Source: a virus
Direction: 5' to 3' (one strand)
DNA length: 26,443 bases
Virus record (IMG/VR): IMGVR_UViG_3300028384_000219
Span: 1-26,443 of that record
The position numbers were made by a program, and so were the translations under genes. Positions 1 through 6,986 of this stretch are shown here, one piece after another. The stretch's first letter is position 1. Each line of letters begins with the position of its first letter. Below the pieces are notes generated by a model. The model was given only the letters and a program-made list of their open reading frames with translations. It had not been told where the DNA came from and did not search any database.

Positions 1-1
1 C

Positions 2-1444
2 CTTTATGGCGGATATTGGGAAGGCAAAACGCCTGGCAAAAACAAAATGCAGCGGGTGTTTGACAGTACAGCAATGTCCTCGACCAAACGCTTTGCAAAC
101 CGTATGCAAGCGGGGCTGTTCCCGCCTAACCGTCACTGGTGCAAGCTAGAACCTGGTGCAGCTATCCCGGTCCAGGATCGTCCTCGAGCGCAAGAGATCC
201 TTGATGCATACGTTGATATCATGTTCGATCAGCTACGCCAGACAAGTTTTGACCTGGCGATGGGTGAGTTTTTGCTGGATCTATGTGTAGGGACAGCCGT
301 GATGATGGTGATGCCTGGTGATGAGGTTACACCAATTCGATTTACCGCCGTGCCTCAATACCTGGTTGCGATCGAGGAAGGCGCAAACGGAACAATCGAT
401 AACGTATATCGCAAGCTGCGTATCAAAGCGGAAGCGATACAGCGTGAGTTCCCAGACATTCAAATGACACCAGATCTCGAGGATGCGATAGTTCGGCGCC
501 CAAGCGAGGAGCTAGATCTATTCGATGTGATCTTGTTCGACCAGGAAAGCGGCAGATATCACTATCATGTTATCTGGCCAGCTAAAGCCCAGGAACTTGT
601 CTATCGTGAAATGGACTCAAGTCCATTTATCGTTGCGCGATTTAGCAAAACAGCCGGGGAAGTTTATGGGCGTGGGCCTTTGGTCGATGCGATTGCAGAC
701 ATCAAAACGCTAAACAAAACCCTCGAGCTAGTGTTGAAGAACGCAAGCTTGGCGATCTCTGGTGTATTCCTCGCTGCGGATGATGGCGTACTGAACCCGC
801 AGAACATCAAGATCCAGCCAGGGGCGATCATTCCTGTCGCTCGGAATGGTGGTCCAGGGGGTGCGTCCCTGGCTCCTCTCCCTAGAGCCGGGGACTTCAA
901 CACAAGTCAGATCTTGCTCCAAGATTTGCGTGTGAACATCAAAAAGATGATGATGGATGATACTCTGCCGCCAGACACAATGTCGGCTCGATCAGCCACA
1001 GAGATTGCCCAGCGCCAAGCTGAACTAGCAACAAATCTAGGTTCTGCGTTTGGTCGTCTAATGACAGAGATTATGAACCCCTTGGTCGCGCGGGTATTGT
1101 TTGTCCTGGATCGCCAGGGCTTGATCGATTTGCCGCTCAAGGTCAACGGCGTTCAGATCAAGGTAACACCCGTGTCTCCATTGGCAGAAGCGCCAAAGAT
1201 GGAGGAAGTGAACAAGGTGTTAAACTTTATGCAGATCGCCCAGGCTATGGGTCCAGCCGGGGTAGCGGCGATCAATCTACAAGAGGCCGTTGCATTTATT
1301 GCTGAAAAGATGGGCATCGATCAGCGCGTTCTTAACTCGGCAGAAGAACAGCAAATGATGCAGATGCAAATGCAGCAACAGATGATGGCCGAACAGCAAC
1401 AAGCTTTGCCGGGCGATGAACAAGTCGCGGAGGCAATGCAATGA
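2..1444 (+). CDS. Portal (head-to-tail connector) protein, 5' end cut by window edge
   Basis: This is the podovirus-type portal, the dodecameric ring at the capsid vertex through which DNA is packaged and ejected. The frame is open without a stop from base 2, and the residues before the first ATG at 47 (YGGYWEGKTPGKNK) continue naturally into FDSTA and RMQAGLFPP, a signature of T7-like connectors. The ATG at 47 is therefore internal and roughly the first 50-60 residues lie outside the window, judged against T7 gp8 (about 536 aa). The C-terminus (about the last 35 residues) is very rich in Gln and Met, a low-complexity tail. The gene overlaps the next one by ATGA. Family assignment is by recognition of conserved motifs and by the following scaffold and capsid genes. 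Confidence 0.9.
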   Translation, partial: LYGGYWEGKTPGKNKMQRVFDSTAMSSTKRFANRMQAGLFPPNRHWCKLEPGAAIPVQDRPRAQEILDAYVDIMFDQLRQTSFDLAMGEFLLDLCVGTAVMMVMPGDEVTPIRFTAVPQYLVAIEEGANGTIDNVYRKLRIKAEAIQREFPDIQMTPDLEDAIVRRPSEELDLFDVILFDQESGRYHYHVIWPAKAQELVYREMDSSPFIVARFSKTAGEVYGRGPLVDAIADIKTLNKTLELVLKNASLAISGVFLAADDGVLNPQNIKIQPGAIIPVARNGGPGGASLAPLPRAGDFNTSQILLQDLRVNIKKMMMDDTLPPDTMSARSATEIAQRQAELATNLGSAFGRLMTEIMNPLVARVLFVLDRQGLIDLPLKVNGVQIKVTPVSPLAEAPKMEEVNKVLNFMQIAQAMGPAGVAAINLQEAVAFIAEKMGIDQRVLNSAEEQQMMQMQMQQQMMAEQQQALPGDEQVAEAMQ

Positions 1445-1698
1445 GTTCAGTCGAAGGGTGGGAAGGTTTAAGTCCAGCGTTCGCTGAACCGCCAAAGGCG
1501 GATGAGATCGATCTATTGTATGGTCGGCTCTTTAAATCTGAGGAAGGCCAAAAGGTGTTAAGTCACTTGCGGCAGATAACTATCGAACAACCCTCGTGGT
1601 ATCCAGGTGAGGACGCAAGTCACGGATATGTCAGAACTGGCATGGCCGAGCTTGTTCGCCTGATCGAGCGTAGGGTGGAAAGGTCAAACAATGTCTGA
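1441..1698 (+). CDS. Bbp19-like small phage structural protein
   Basis: This 85-residue protein has the pattern LLYGRLFKSEEGQKVLSHL near residue 25 and a C-terminal helix ending in LIERRVE, which matches my memory of the Bbp19-like family encoded beside the portal in BPP-1-type podoviruses. Its molecular role is not established; a virion-assembly role is inferred from position between portal and scaffold. The ATG overlaps the portal stop (ATGA) and is preceded by GGAGG at 1430-1434, so the start is well supported. Family assignment is from memory of the motif, not from a search. Confidence 0.7.
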   Translation: MSSVEGWEGLSPAFAEPPKADEIDLLYGRLFKSEEGQKVLSHLRQITIEQPSWYPGEDASHGYVRTGMAELVRLIERRVERSNNV

Positions 1699-2356
1699 TG
1701 AGACACAAGTAGCAGAAACGGAAGCGCCCCAGGAAGGGCTTGTAAACTTTCAGCAAGAACAGGAAGTCCAAACCGAAGATCCTATTCCGGTGCATGAACA
1801 GCCCGAGGATGCATCCTTTAACGATGTAGACGATGATGAGCCGTTAGAGCGGCCTGATTATTATCCACAGAAATTTTGGGATGAGGATGGACCTGATGTC
1901 GAAAACCTTGCAAAAAGCTACGCCGAATTGGAAAAAGCCTTTAAAGCCGGGAAGCATAAAGTTCCTGAAGATGGCTACAACATGGAGGATTTGGTTGATC
2001 GAGGTCTCGATCTGGAAGATCCGACTGTCCAGGCGTATCAGGAGTGGGCGCAGAAATATGGCATATCTCAACAGGCGTTTGAGGAATTGGCTGGTAGCAT
2101 CCTGGAAATAAGCGGTGATGCAGATGCAGCGAAACGTAATGCCCTGGCACTTAGCTTGAACAATGCCGATAGCATCAATGCGATGGTCAAGTTTATCCAG
2201 GGATATACCAACGAAGGTATCCCAACGGAGCCAGTTGTTGCTACGCCTGAAATGAATGTCCAAGACCTTCGCCAGGCTATCGCAGACCCTCGATGGACGA
2301 GTGATCCAGTGTGGCGCACAAAGATCGAACAACAATGGGCTGCGGCCAACAGCTAG
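1691..2356 (+). CDS. Capsid assembly scaffolding protein
   Basis: This 221-residue acidic protein probably acts as the internal scaffold on which the coat protein assembles before being expelled or degraded. The N-terminal 60 residues are strongly acidic and look disordered. They are followed by RPDYYPQKFWDEDGPDVE and a helical LAKSYAELEKAF segment, the arrangement seen in scaffolds of marine T7-like phages. The C-terminus (WRTKIEQQWAAANS) could be the coat-binding helix, which is inference. It overlaps the preceding gene by 8 bases and lies directly before the capsid leader. A GGAAAGG stretch precedes the start. Confidence 0.82.
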   Translation: MSDETQVAETEAPQEGLVNFQQEQEVQTEDPIPVHEQPEDASFNDVDDDEPLERPDYYPQKFWDEDGPDVENLAKSYAELEKAFKAGKHKVPEDGYNMEDLVDRGLDLEDPTVQAYQEWAQKYGISQQAFEELAGSILEISGDADAAKRNALALSLNNADSINAMVKFIQGYTNEGIPTEPVVATPEMNVQDLRQAIADPRWTSDPVWRTKIEQQWAAANS

Positions 2357-2362
2357 ATATTG

Positions 2363-2391
2363 TTGCAATATGGCAAGCTTGCGTGTATATG
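2363..2391 (+). promoter_or_regulatory. Candidate sigma70-type promoter for the capsid gene
   Basis: TTGCAA at 2363-2368 and TATATG at 2386-2391 are separated by exactly 17 bases. This sits in the only sizeable non-coding gap of the virion block, just after the scaffold stop. Both boxes match the consensus at four of six positions. An extra promoter here would raise capsid expression, which is plausible but unproven. Confidence 0.3.
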
Positions 2392-2399
2392 TGGTGTAA

Positions 2400-2446
2400 C
2401 GGCTAACCGCTGCGCGGCCCGTAAATCTGGTAAACCAGTGGTGGGC
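2400..2446 (+). promoter_or_regulatory. Structured 5' leader of the capsid gene
   Basis: The 176-base gap before the capsid gene can fold. CGG/CCG closes a loop at 2400-2409. An outer GCCC (2417-2420) pairs with GGGC (2443-2446) around an inner CTGG-TAAA-CCAG hairpin (2427-2438). A GCGCGGCC octamer occurs twice (2412-2419 and 2445-2452). The inner hairpin resembles the one in front of the tail-fibre gene. No coding sequence was seen in the gap apart from a nine-codon ORF. Possible roles are mRNA stabilisation, processing or translational control; none is shown. Confidence 0.4.
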
Positions 2447-2518
2447 GCGGCCACATTCGCGCAAGCAGACTGCCCGAGATACATCGGCTAACAGTATGCG
2501 TTTTAATGGAAACTCTAT

Positions 2519-2524
2519 AGGAGG
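2519..2524 (+). promoter_or_regulatory. Strong ribosome binding site of the capsid gene
   Basis: A perfect AGGAGG lies 8 bases before the ATG at 2533, the best-matched and best-spaced site in the virion block. This fits the very high output needed for coat protein. Confidence 0.8.
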
Positions 2525-2532
2525 CTTCTGCT

Positions 2533-3366
2533 ATGGCGCAGAGTATTACTAACGCCTTTGTAACTCTCTTTGATGAAGAAGTTAAACAGGCATATCAGGG
2601 CGAAGCCCTACTTCGCGGCACCATGCGTACACGCTCAGGTGTCCAAGGTAACACTGTAAAATTCCCGAAAATCGGTAAAGGTGTTGCAACAGTTCGCGTT
2701 CCACAAACAGACGTTACACCGTTGAACGTGACTTATTCACAAGTAACAGCAACAATGACAGATTACATTGCGGCTGAATACTCAGATATCTTCCACCAAT
2801 CACATGTGAACTTTGATGAGCGCCGTGAGCTGGTACAGGTTGTATCTAAATCAATCGCTCGTCGTATGGACCAGCTTTGCATCGATGCGTTGAATGCAGC
2901 ATCTTCACCATCCACAGTGGCAACATCTGTTGGTGGCGCGGCGTCAAACATGAACATCGAGAAGCTACGCGCGGCTGCAAAAGCGATGAACGACAACAAC
3001 GTTCCGGCGGAAGGCCGTCACCTGTTGATGCACTCATCACAGCTTGACGCTCTACTAGGTGAAACAGAGATCACATCTGCTGATTTCGCTTCAGTAAAAG
3101 CGCTTGTTCGTGGCGAGATCAACTCGTTCATGGGCTTCAACATCATCACAATGGGTGATCGTGACGAGGGTGGCGTTCCAAAACCATCTACACGCACATG
3201 TTTCGCATGGCACCAGGACTCAATGGGTTATGCTGAATCAATGTCTCAGAAGTCAGAAGTTAACTACATCCCAGAGAAAACATCGTTCCTAGTAAGTTCA
3301 ATGTTCTCAGCGGGTGCAGTTGCGATTGACGATGAAGGCATCGTCAAAATTAGCTGTACTGAATAA
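2533..3366 (+). CDS. Major capsid protein (podovirus coat, HK97-type fold family)
   Basis: This 277-residue coat protein is recognised from its N-terminus (SITNAFVTLFDEEVKQAYQ), from VKFPKIGKG near residue 50 and from the CFAWHQDSMGYAE stretch before the C-terminus. It also lies between scaffold and tail-tube genes. The sequence resembles the compact coat proteins of BPP-1/HMO-2011-like podoviruses (the family I recall as Phage_capsid_2). The length is short against T7 gp10A (345 aa) but normal for this group. Codon choice is visibly biased (repeated ACA, CGT, TCA, GTT), as expected for the most abundant virion protein. It forms the icosahedral shell. Confidence 0.82.
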   Translation: MAQSITNAFVTLFDEEVKQAYQGEALLRGTMRTRSGVQGNTVKFPKIGKGVATVRVPQTDVTPLNVTYSQVTATMTDYIAAEYSDIFHQSHVNFDERRELVQVVSKSIARRMDQLCIDALNAASSPSTVATSVGGAASNMNIEKLRAAAKAMNDNNVPAEGRHLLMHSSQLDALLGETEITSADFASVKALVRGEINSFMGFNIITMGDRDEGGVPKPSTRTCFAWHQDSMGYAESMSQKSEVNYIPEKTSFLVSSMFSAGAVAIDDEGIVKISCTE

Positions 3367-3378
3367 GGAGACTGAACA

Positions 3379-3657
3379 ATGGCTTTTAGCACAACAGGTT
3401 TCACATCTTTCAGCCCTAGTAAGCGTGGCAATGCTCCGGTGATGTACGGTTACAAGACTGCTGATACGATTGCTGACGTAAATACTGAAGGTTACTTCAA
3501 TGATCTATCAGACACTCTTGAAGTGGGTGACTTGATCTATTGCGTAACTTCAACAGGTTCCACAGCGGTATGCACACTTACTCAAGTTCTATCGAATACG
3601 AGTGGTGTTGTTGACGTTGCAAACGGAACAACACTAGCCGCAACAGACGGCGACTAA
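3379..3657 (+). CDS. Small post-capsid protein, possible head decoration protein
   Basis: This 92-residue protein has an N-terminal arm followed by a beta-rich body: a YGYKTADTIADVNTEGYFND stretch, then VGDLIYCVTSTGST. Proteins with this YxTxDTxxxVxxxGYFN...L...GD.I layout often follow the capsid gene in tailed phages and are usually unassigned. A decoration or head-surface role is inferred from position and size. AAGGAGA precedes the ATG. Its codon use resembles the capsid gene, which suggests high expression. A strong hairpin follows the stop. Confidence 0.65.
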   Translation: MAFSTTGFTSFSPSKRGNAPVMYGYKTADTIADVNTEGYFNDLSDTLEVGDLIYCVTSTGSTAVCTLTQVLSNTSGVVDVANGTTLAATDGD

Positions 3658-3663
3658 TACTCC

Positions 3664-3687
3664 GGGGGGCTGGGCAACTGGCCCCCC
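3664..3687 (+). terminator. GC-only hairpin after the capsid/decoration pair
   Basis: GGGGGGC (3664-3670) pairs perfectly with GCCCCCC (3681-3687) around a 10-base loop. No T tract follows, so it is not a standard intrinsic terminator. It could be a partial attenuator, a 3' mRNA stabiliser or a processing site separating the abundant capsid transcripts from the tail genes. Confidence 0.45.
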
Positions 3688-3708
3688 ACACTTACCTGGA
3701 GGATTACA

Positions 3709-4326
3709 ATGGCAACTGGTGACACAGATATTTCAATTTGCTCGGATGCATTAATTCTCTTGGGTGCTTCGCCTATTACGTCCTTCACCGAAGGCACAGA
3801 CGCAGCGCAAGCTTGCTCTCGATTATACCCGGACTTGCGAGATACAATCATCAGTTCATATGTCTGGTCCTGGTCTCTCAAAAAACAACAGATATCACGG
3901 CTTTCAACGGCCCCGGTAAATGAATGGCAGTATGCGTATCAATTACCTGGTGATATGCTTTCTGGTGTTTTGGCGGTTTTTGAGACAAGCGGAACCGCCG
4001 AAAGATCTCGTCGTTATGGGTGGGAGATCTATGGCGAAGAACTTTATACAAACATGCAGACGGTTTACATCGATTATCAGCAAAGCGTTTCCGAAAGCAA
4101 AATGCCCGTGTATTTTGTAGACTTATTGAGAAATGCACTCGCTTCCGAGTTAGCAATCGTTATTACTGACCAGGCAGCTAAAGCGGAGTATTTTCGTGCG
4201 ATAGCATACGGTGCGCCTTTTGAAAACGGACGAGGTGGCAAAATGCGTCAAGCGATGAACATCGATGCCCGTGGGCAATCCACACAGATCGTTGAGGATT
4301 ATTCTCTAATCGAAGTGAGAAGCTAA
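3709..4326 (+). CDS. Tail tubular protein A (T7 gp11-like adaptor)
   Basis: This 205-residue protein likely forms the adaptor ring between portal and nozzle. Evidence is the N-terminal DISICSDALILLGASPITSF, then a YPDLRDTIISSYVWSWSLKK segment and a YQLPGDML motif. All are hallmarks of the gp11 family, which averages about 200 residues. It sits directly before the gp12-like nozzle gene, as in T7. The start is supported by TGGAGGA 8 bases upstream. Its stop TAA abuts the ATG of the next gene with no spacer, so the pair is probably co-translated. Confidence 0.88.
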   Translation: MATGDTDISICSDALILLGASPITSFTEGTDAAQACSRLYPDLRDTIISSYVWSWSLKKQQISRLSTAPVNEWQYAYQLPGDMLSGVLAVFETSGTAERSRRYGWEIYGEELYTNMQTVYIDYQQSVSESKMPVYFVDLLRNALASELAIVITDQAAKAEYFRAIAYGAPFENGRGGKMRQAMNIDARGQSTQIVEDYSLIEVRS

Positions 4327-6525
4327 ATGCGCGTAACACAGTTTCAAACAAATTTCTCTGTTGGGGAACTAGATCCGTTACTTCGTGCGCGTACCGACTT
4401 GCAGCAATATCAGAATGCCCTCGAGGAAGCGACTAACGTAATCGTGCAGCCCCAGGGCGGAGTGCGCCGCCGGGATGGCTTAGAGTTCATCACAGACTTT
4501 GGATCGAGCTTCACCAAGTTTAAGCTGATCCCGTTTGAGTTTAGCGTAACGGATAGCTATCTCCTGGTGTTCGTTGTTGGTCGGATCTATGTCTACAAGG
4601 ACGGGGTGCAGCAAACCAACATCAATGGATCAGGCAATGATTATCTGGCGGCTGCATCTATCACCTCTGATATTCTTGATGATTTGCAATATACCCAGGC
4701 GGTGGATACTTTGATCCTTTGCCATGAGGATCTGCAAACAAAACGCCTGGTGCGCAATGCGGATGATAACTGGACCCTGGAGAACCTACCGCTTACGAAC
4801 CTTCCTAAGTATGCGTATGCGTTCGATACCCATCAGCCAAACTTTACAATCACGCCCAGCGCAGTTGATGGCAACATCACAATCACTGCATCGAGCGTGA
4901 CAACAGATAATGGCACAGCACAAGCGGGTGGGTCTAATACGATCACGCTTAAATCTGCGACAACTTACACATCAGACGATGATCCCAACGGAATGTTTAT
5001 CACACTAACATCCGGTACTGGATCTGGGCAGACCAGGCACGTTGAGGATTATGTAGCATCTACAAAGGTTCTAACAGTTTATCCGGCTTGGGACACGCAA
5101 CCAGACAACACCACGGGTTACAAGGTCGAAGCATTTGCCGAGGCTGCGGTTGATGAATATGCCCAGGTAACAAAAACATTTGGTCGCGCACGTTATGTTG
5201 AGTTTGTAAGCGCAACATCGATGAAGGCAGTGGTCGAAGTTCCTTTCTTCGATACCAATGCAGTGTTAGCTGGTGAGTGGGAAAGTGAACATGGCTATGA
5301 AGATGTTTGGTCAACGGCGCGGGGATGGCCAAAGTCGGCAACCTTCCACGAAGGCCGTTTGTATTTCGGTGGATCGAAATCACGCCCTAATACAATTTGG
5401 GGTTCCAATGTTATTGATTATTTCAACTTTAATACTGGCTCTGGGTTAGATGATGAGGCGGTCGAAGCCACGATCAACACCAATCAGCTTAACTCTATTG
5501 TGAATATTATTGCATCGGCAGACTTGCGGATCTTCACGACCGGGGGTGAGTTCGTTGTTATCCAATCAGAGGATAGCCCGGTAACGCCTTCTAATTTTCT
5601 TGTACGCCCACAAACCAGGCTTGGATCAAAACCTGGCGTTCCTACCGAGGATCTGAATGGTGCGTCTGTATTTGTGCAGCGCCAGGGTAGATCTCTAAAT
5701 GCCTTCCAGTTTGGCTCAACTACCAGGTCGTATCAGATCCAACAGGTTTCGGTACTTTCGTCACACCTCATTAAAAACCCGGTCGATCTGGCCGCGCGTC
5801 GATCAACCTCAACAGATGAGGCGGATACCTTGTTCCTGGTCAACGGGGATGATGGATCTATGGCCGTGTATTCTTTGCTGGTCGGGCAGAACGTCATTGC
5901 CCCCAGCCAGTTCACAACTGACGGGGAGTTCATCGCAGTCGCGGTTGAGATCTCAGATGTCTATGTGATCGTGAAACGTACTGTAAACAGCGCAACAAAA
6001 TATATCCTGGAAAAGTTTAACCCTGATTTAACCGTGGATAGCGCCAAGAGCGGCGGGGCGGCTTCCTCAGTAACGATGGATCACCTCGAGGGGAAAGAGG
6101 TCGAGATAGTTCGTGATGGCGTTGTGGAGCCAGTACAGACGGTCCCGGCGACACCGTTTACAATTACATTTGCTTCGGCAGCAACAAGTGAATACCAGGT
6201 CGGATTAGATTACACAGTTACCGTTAAGACGATGCCAACCGAGCCAGTTCTTCAATCTGGATCTGTCCAGGGCGTTCGAAAGCGGATTGTCCAGGTTGAC
6301 GCTATTGTTAATCAAACAAAAGATCTTGTTATAAACGGAAAGCAAATATCCTTCAGAAACTTTGGAGAGGATGTTTTGGATACAGCGATCGAGGGGTTTA
6401 CTGGCGTAAAGACAGCTCACGGTATCCTTGGCTATAGCTCAACGGGTCAGATAACATTAACGCAAACAGTTCCATTACCTATGACGGTTCTAGGCTTGGA
6501 ATACAAAATGAGTGTGGGGAACTAA
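4327..6525 (+). CDS. Tail tubular protein B (T7 gp12-like nozzle)
   Basis: This 732-residue protein is the probable tail nozzle, the tube below the adaptor to which fibres attach. The N-terminus QTNFSVGELDPLLRARTDL and the stretch NVIVQPQGGVRRRDGLEFI are highly typical of this family. So are GRLYFGG-type repeats in the middle (FHEGRLYFGG near residue 340) and FVQRQGRSLNAFQF. T7 gp12 is 794 aa, so the length is normal and the protein looks complete. It lies immediately after tail tubular protein A with no spacer, so initiation is probably by coupling, since no good ribosome site is visible. Confidence 0.9.
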   Translation: MRVTQFQTNFSVGELDPLLRARTDLQQYQNALEEATNVIVQPQGGVRRRDGLEFITDFGSSFTKFKLIPFEFSVTDSYLLVFVVGRIYVYKDGVQQTNINGSGNDYLAAASITSDILDDLQYTQAVDTLILCHEDLQTKRLVRNADDNWTLENLPLTNLPKYAYAFDTHQPNFTITPSAVDGNITITASSVTTDNGTAQAGGSNTITLKSATTYTSDDDPNGMFITLTSGTGSGQTRHVEDYVASTKVLTVYPAWDTQPDNTTGYKVEAFAEAAVDEYAQVTKTFGRARYVEFVSATSMKAVVEVPFFDTNAVLAGEWESEHGYEDVWSTARGWPKSATFHEGRLYFGGSKSRPNTIWGSNVIDYFNFNTGSGLDDEAVEATINTNQLNSIVNIIASADLRIFTTGGEFVVIQSEDSPVTPSNFLVRPQTRLGSKPGVPTEDLNGASVFVQRQGRSLNAFQFGSTTRSYQIQQVSVLSSHLIKNPVDLAARRSTSTDEADTLFLVNGDDGSMAVYSLLVGQNVIAPSQFTTDGEFIAVAVEISDVYVIVKRTVNSATKYILEKFNPDLTVDSAKSGGAASSVTMDHLEGKEVEIVRDGVVEPVQTVPATPFTITFASAATSEYQVGLDYTVTVKTMPTEPVLQSGSVQGVRKRIVQVDAIVNQTKDLVINGKQISFRNFGEDVLDTAIEGFTGVKTAHGILGYSSTGQITLTQTVPLPMTVLGLEYKMSVGN

Positions 6526-6528
6526 GCT

Positions 6529-6975
6529 ATGTCATCAATGGCGGCACCTTTATTCTTAGCGTCAACAGCAATTAGTGCAGCGGCCCAGGCTCGAGCGGGT
6601 CGCGCTGAACAGCGCATGTATGATGCAAAAGCAGCGGATGCACTAATGAAGGGCAGATCCGAAGCGATTGCCTACAAGCAACAGGGCGCAGATGTATTGT
6701 CTCGATTGAATGATAACCTGGCAGCAATCATTGCTCGATCTGCGGCAGGTGGAGTTGTTCCAGAGAGCGGGTCTGCTTACACGACTGCACTGTTTGGTCA
6801 GGCGGAGGCGGCCAAAGAATATCACACAGCCCTGGATAACGCAGTAATGACGGAAGGCCAGGCACAGATCCAGGCGGAACAATATACTTTAGCTGGTGAG
6901 GAAGCAAAACGAACTGGCCGAATGAACGCATTTAGCACAATATCATCCGGATTATTTAAGTTCGGGCAGTTATAA
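6529..6975 (+). CDS. Internal virion protein, T7 gp14-like
   Basis: This 148-residue protein is mostly helical and Ala-rich. It has an N-terminal hydrophobic stretch (PLFLASTAISAAAQA, about residues 7-21) followed by long charged helices and a recognisable RSAAGGVVPESGS motif near residue 71. This layout and its place just after the nozzle gene match T7 gp14 (196 aa), the first ejected core protein, which goes to the host outer membrane. GGGGA at 6516-6520 serves the ATG at 6529; a second in-frame ATG three codons on is less well spaced. Confidence 0.75.
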   Translation: MSSMAAPLFLASTAISAAAQARAGRAEQRMYDAKAADALMKGRSEAIAYKQQGADVLSRLNDNLAAIIARSAAGGVVPESGSAYTTALFGQAEAAKEYHTALDNAVMTEGQAQIQAEQYTLAGEEAKRTGRMNAFSTISSGLFKFGQL

Positions 6976-6986
6976 GGTTTTAAGAT

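Noticed and set aside
1844-2464. Long minus-strand frame (206 codons) opposite the scaffold gene
   Set aside because: It is a shadow of a well-supported coding gene, with no ribosome site and no recognisable protein.
2377-2467. Possible tRNA with a 7-bp acceptor-like stem (GCTTGCG/CGCAAGC) in the capsid leader
   Set aside because: No TTCGAAT-type T arm, no credible anticodon arm position and no CCA end. The inner structures fit an mRNA leader better.
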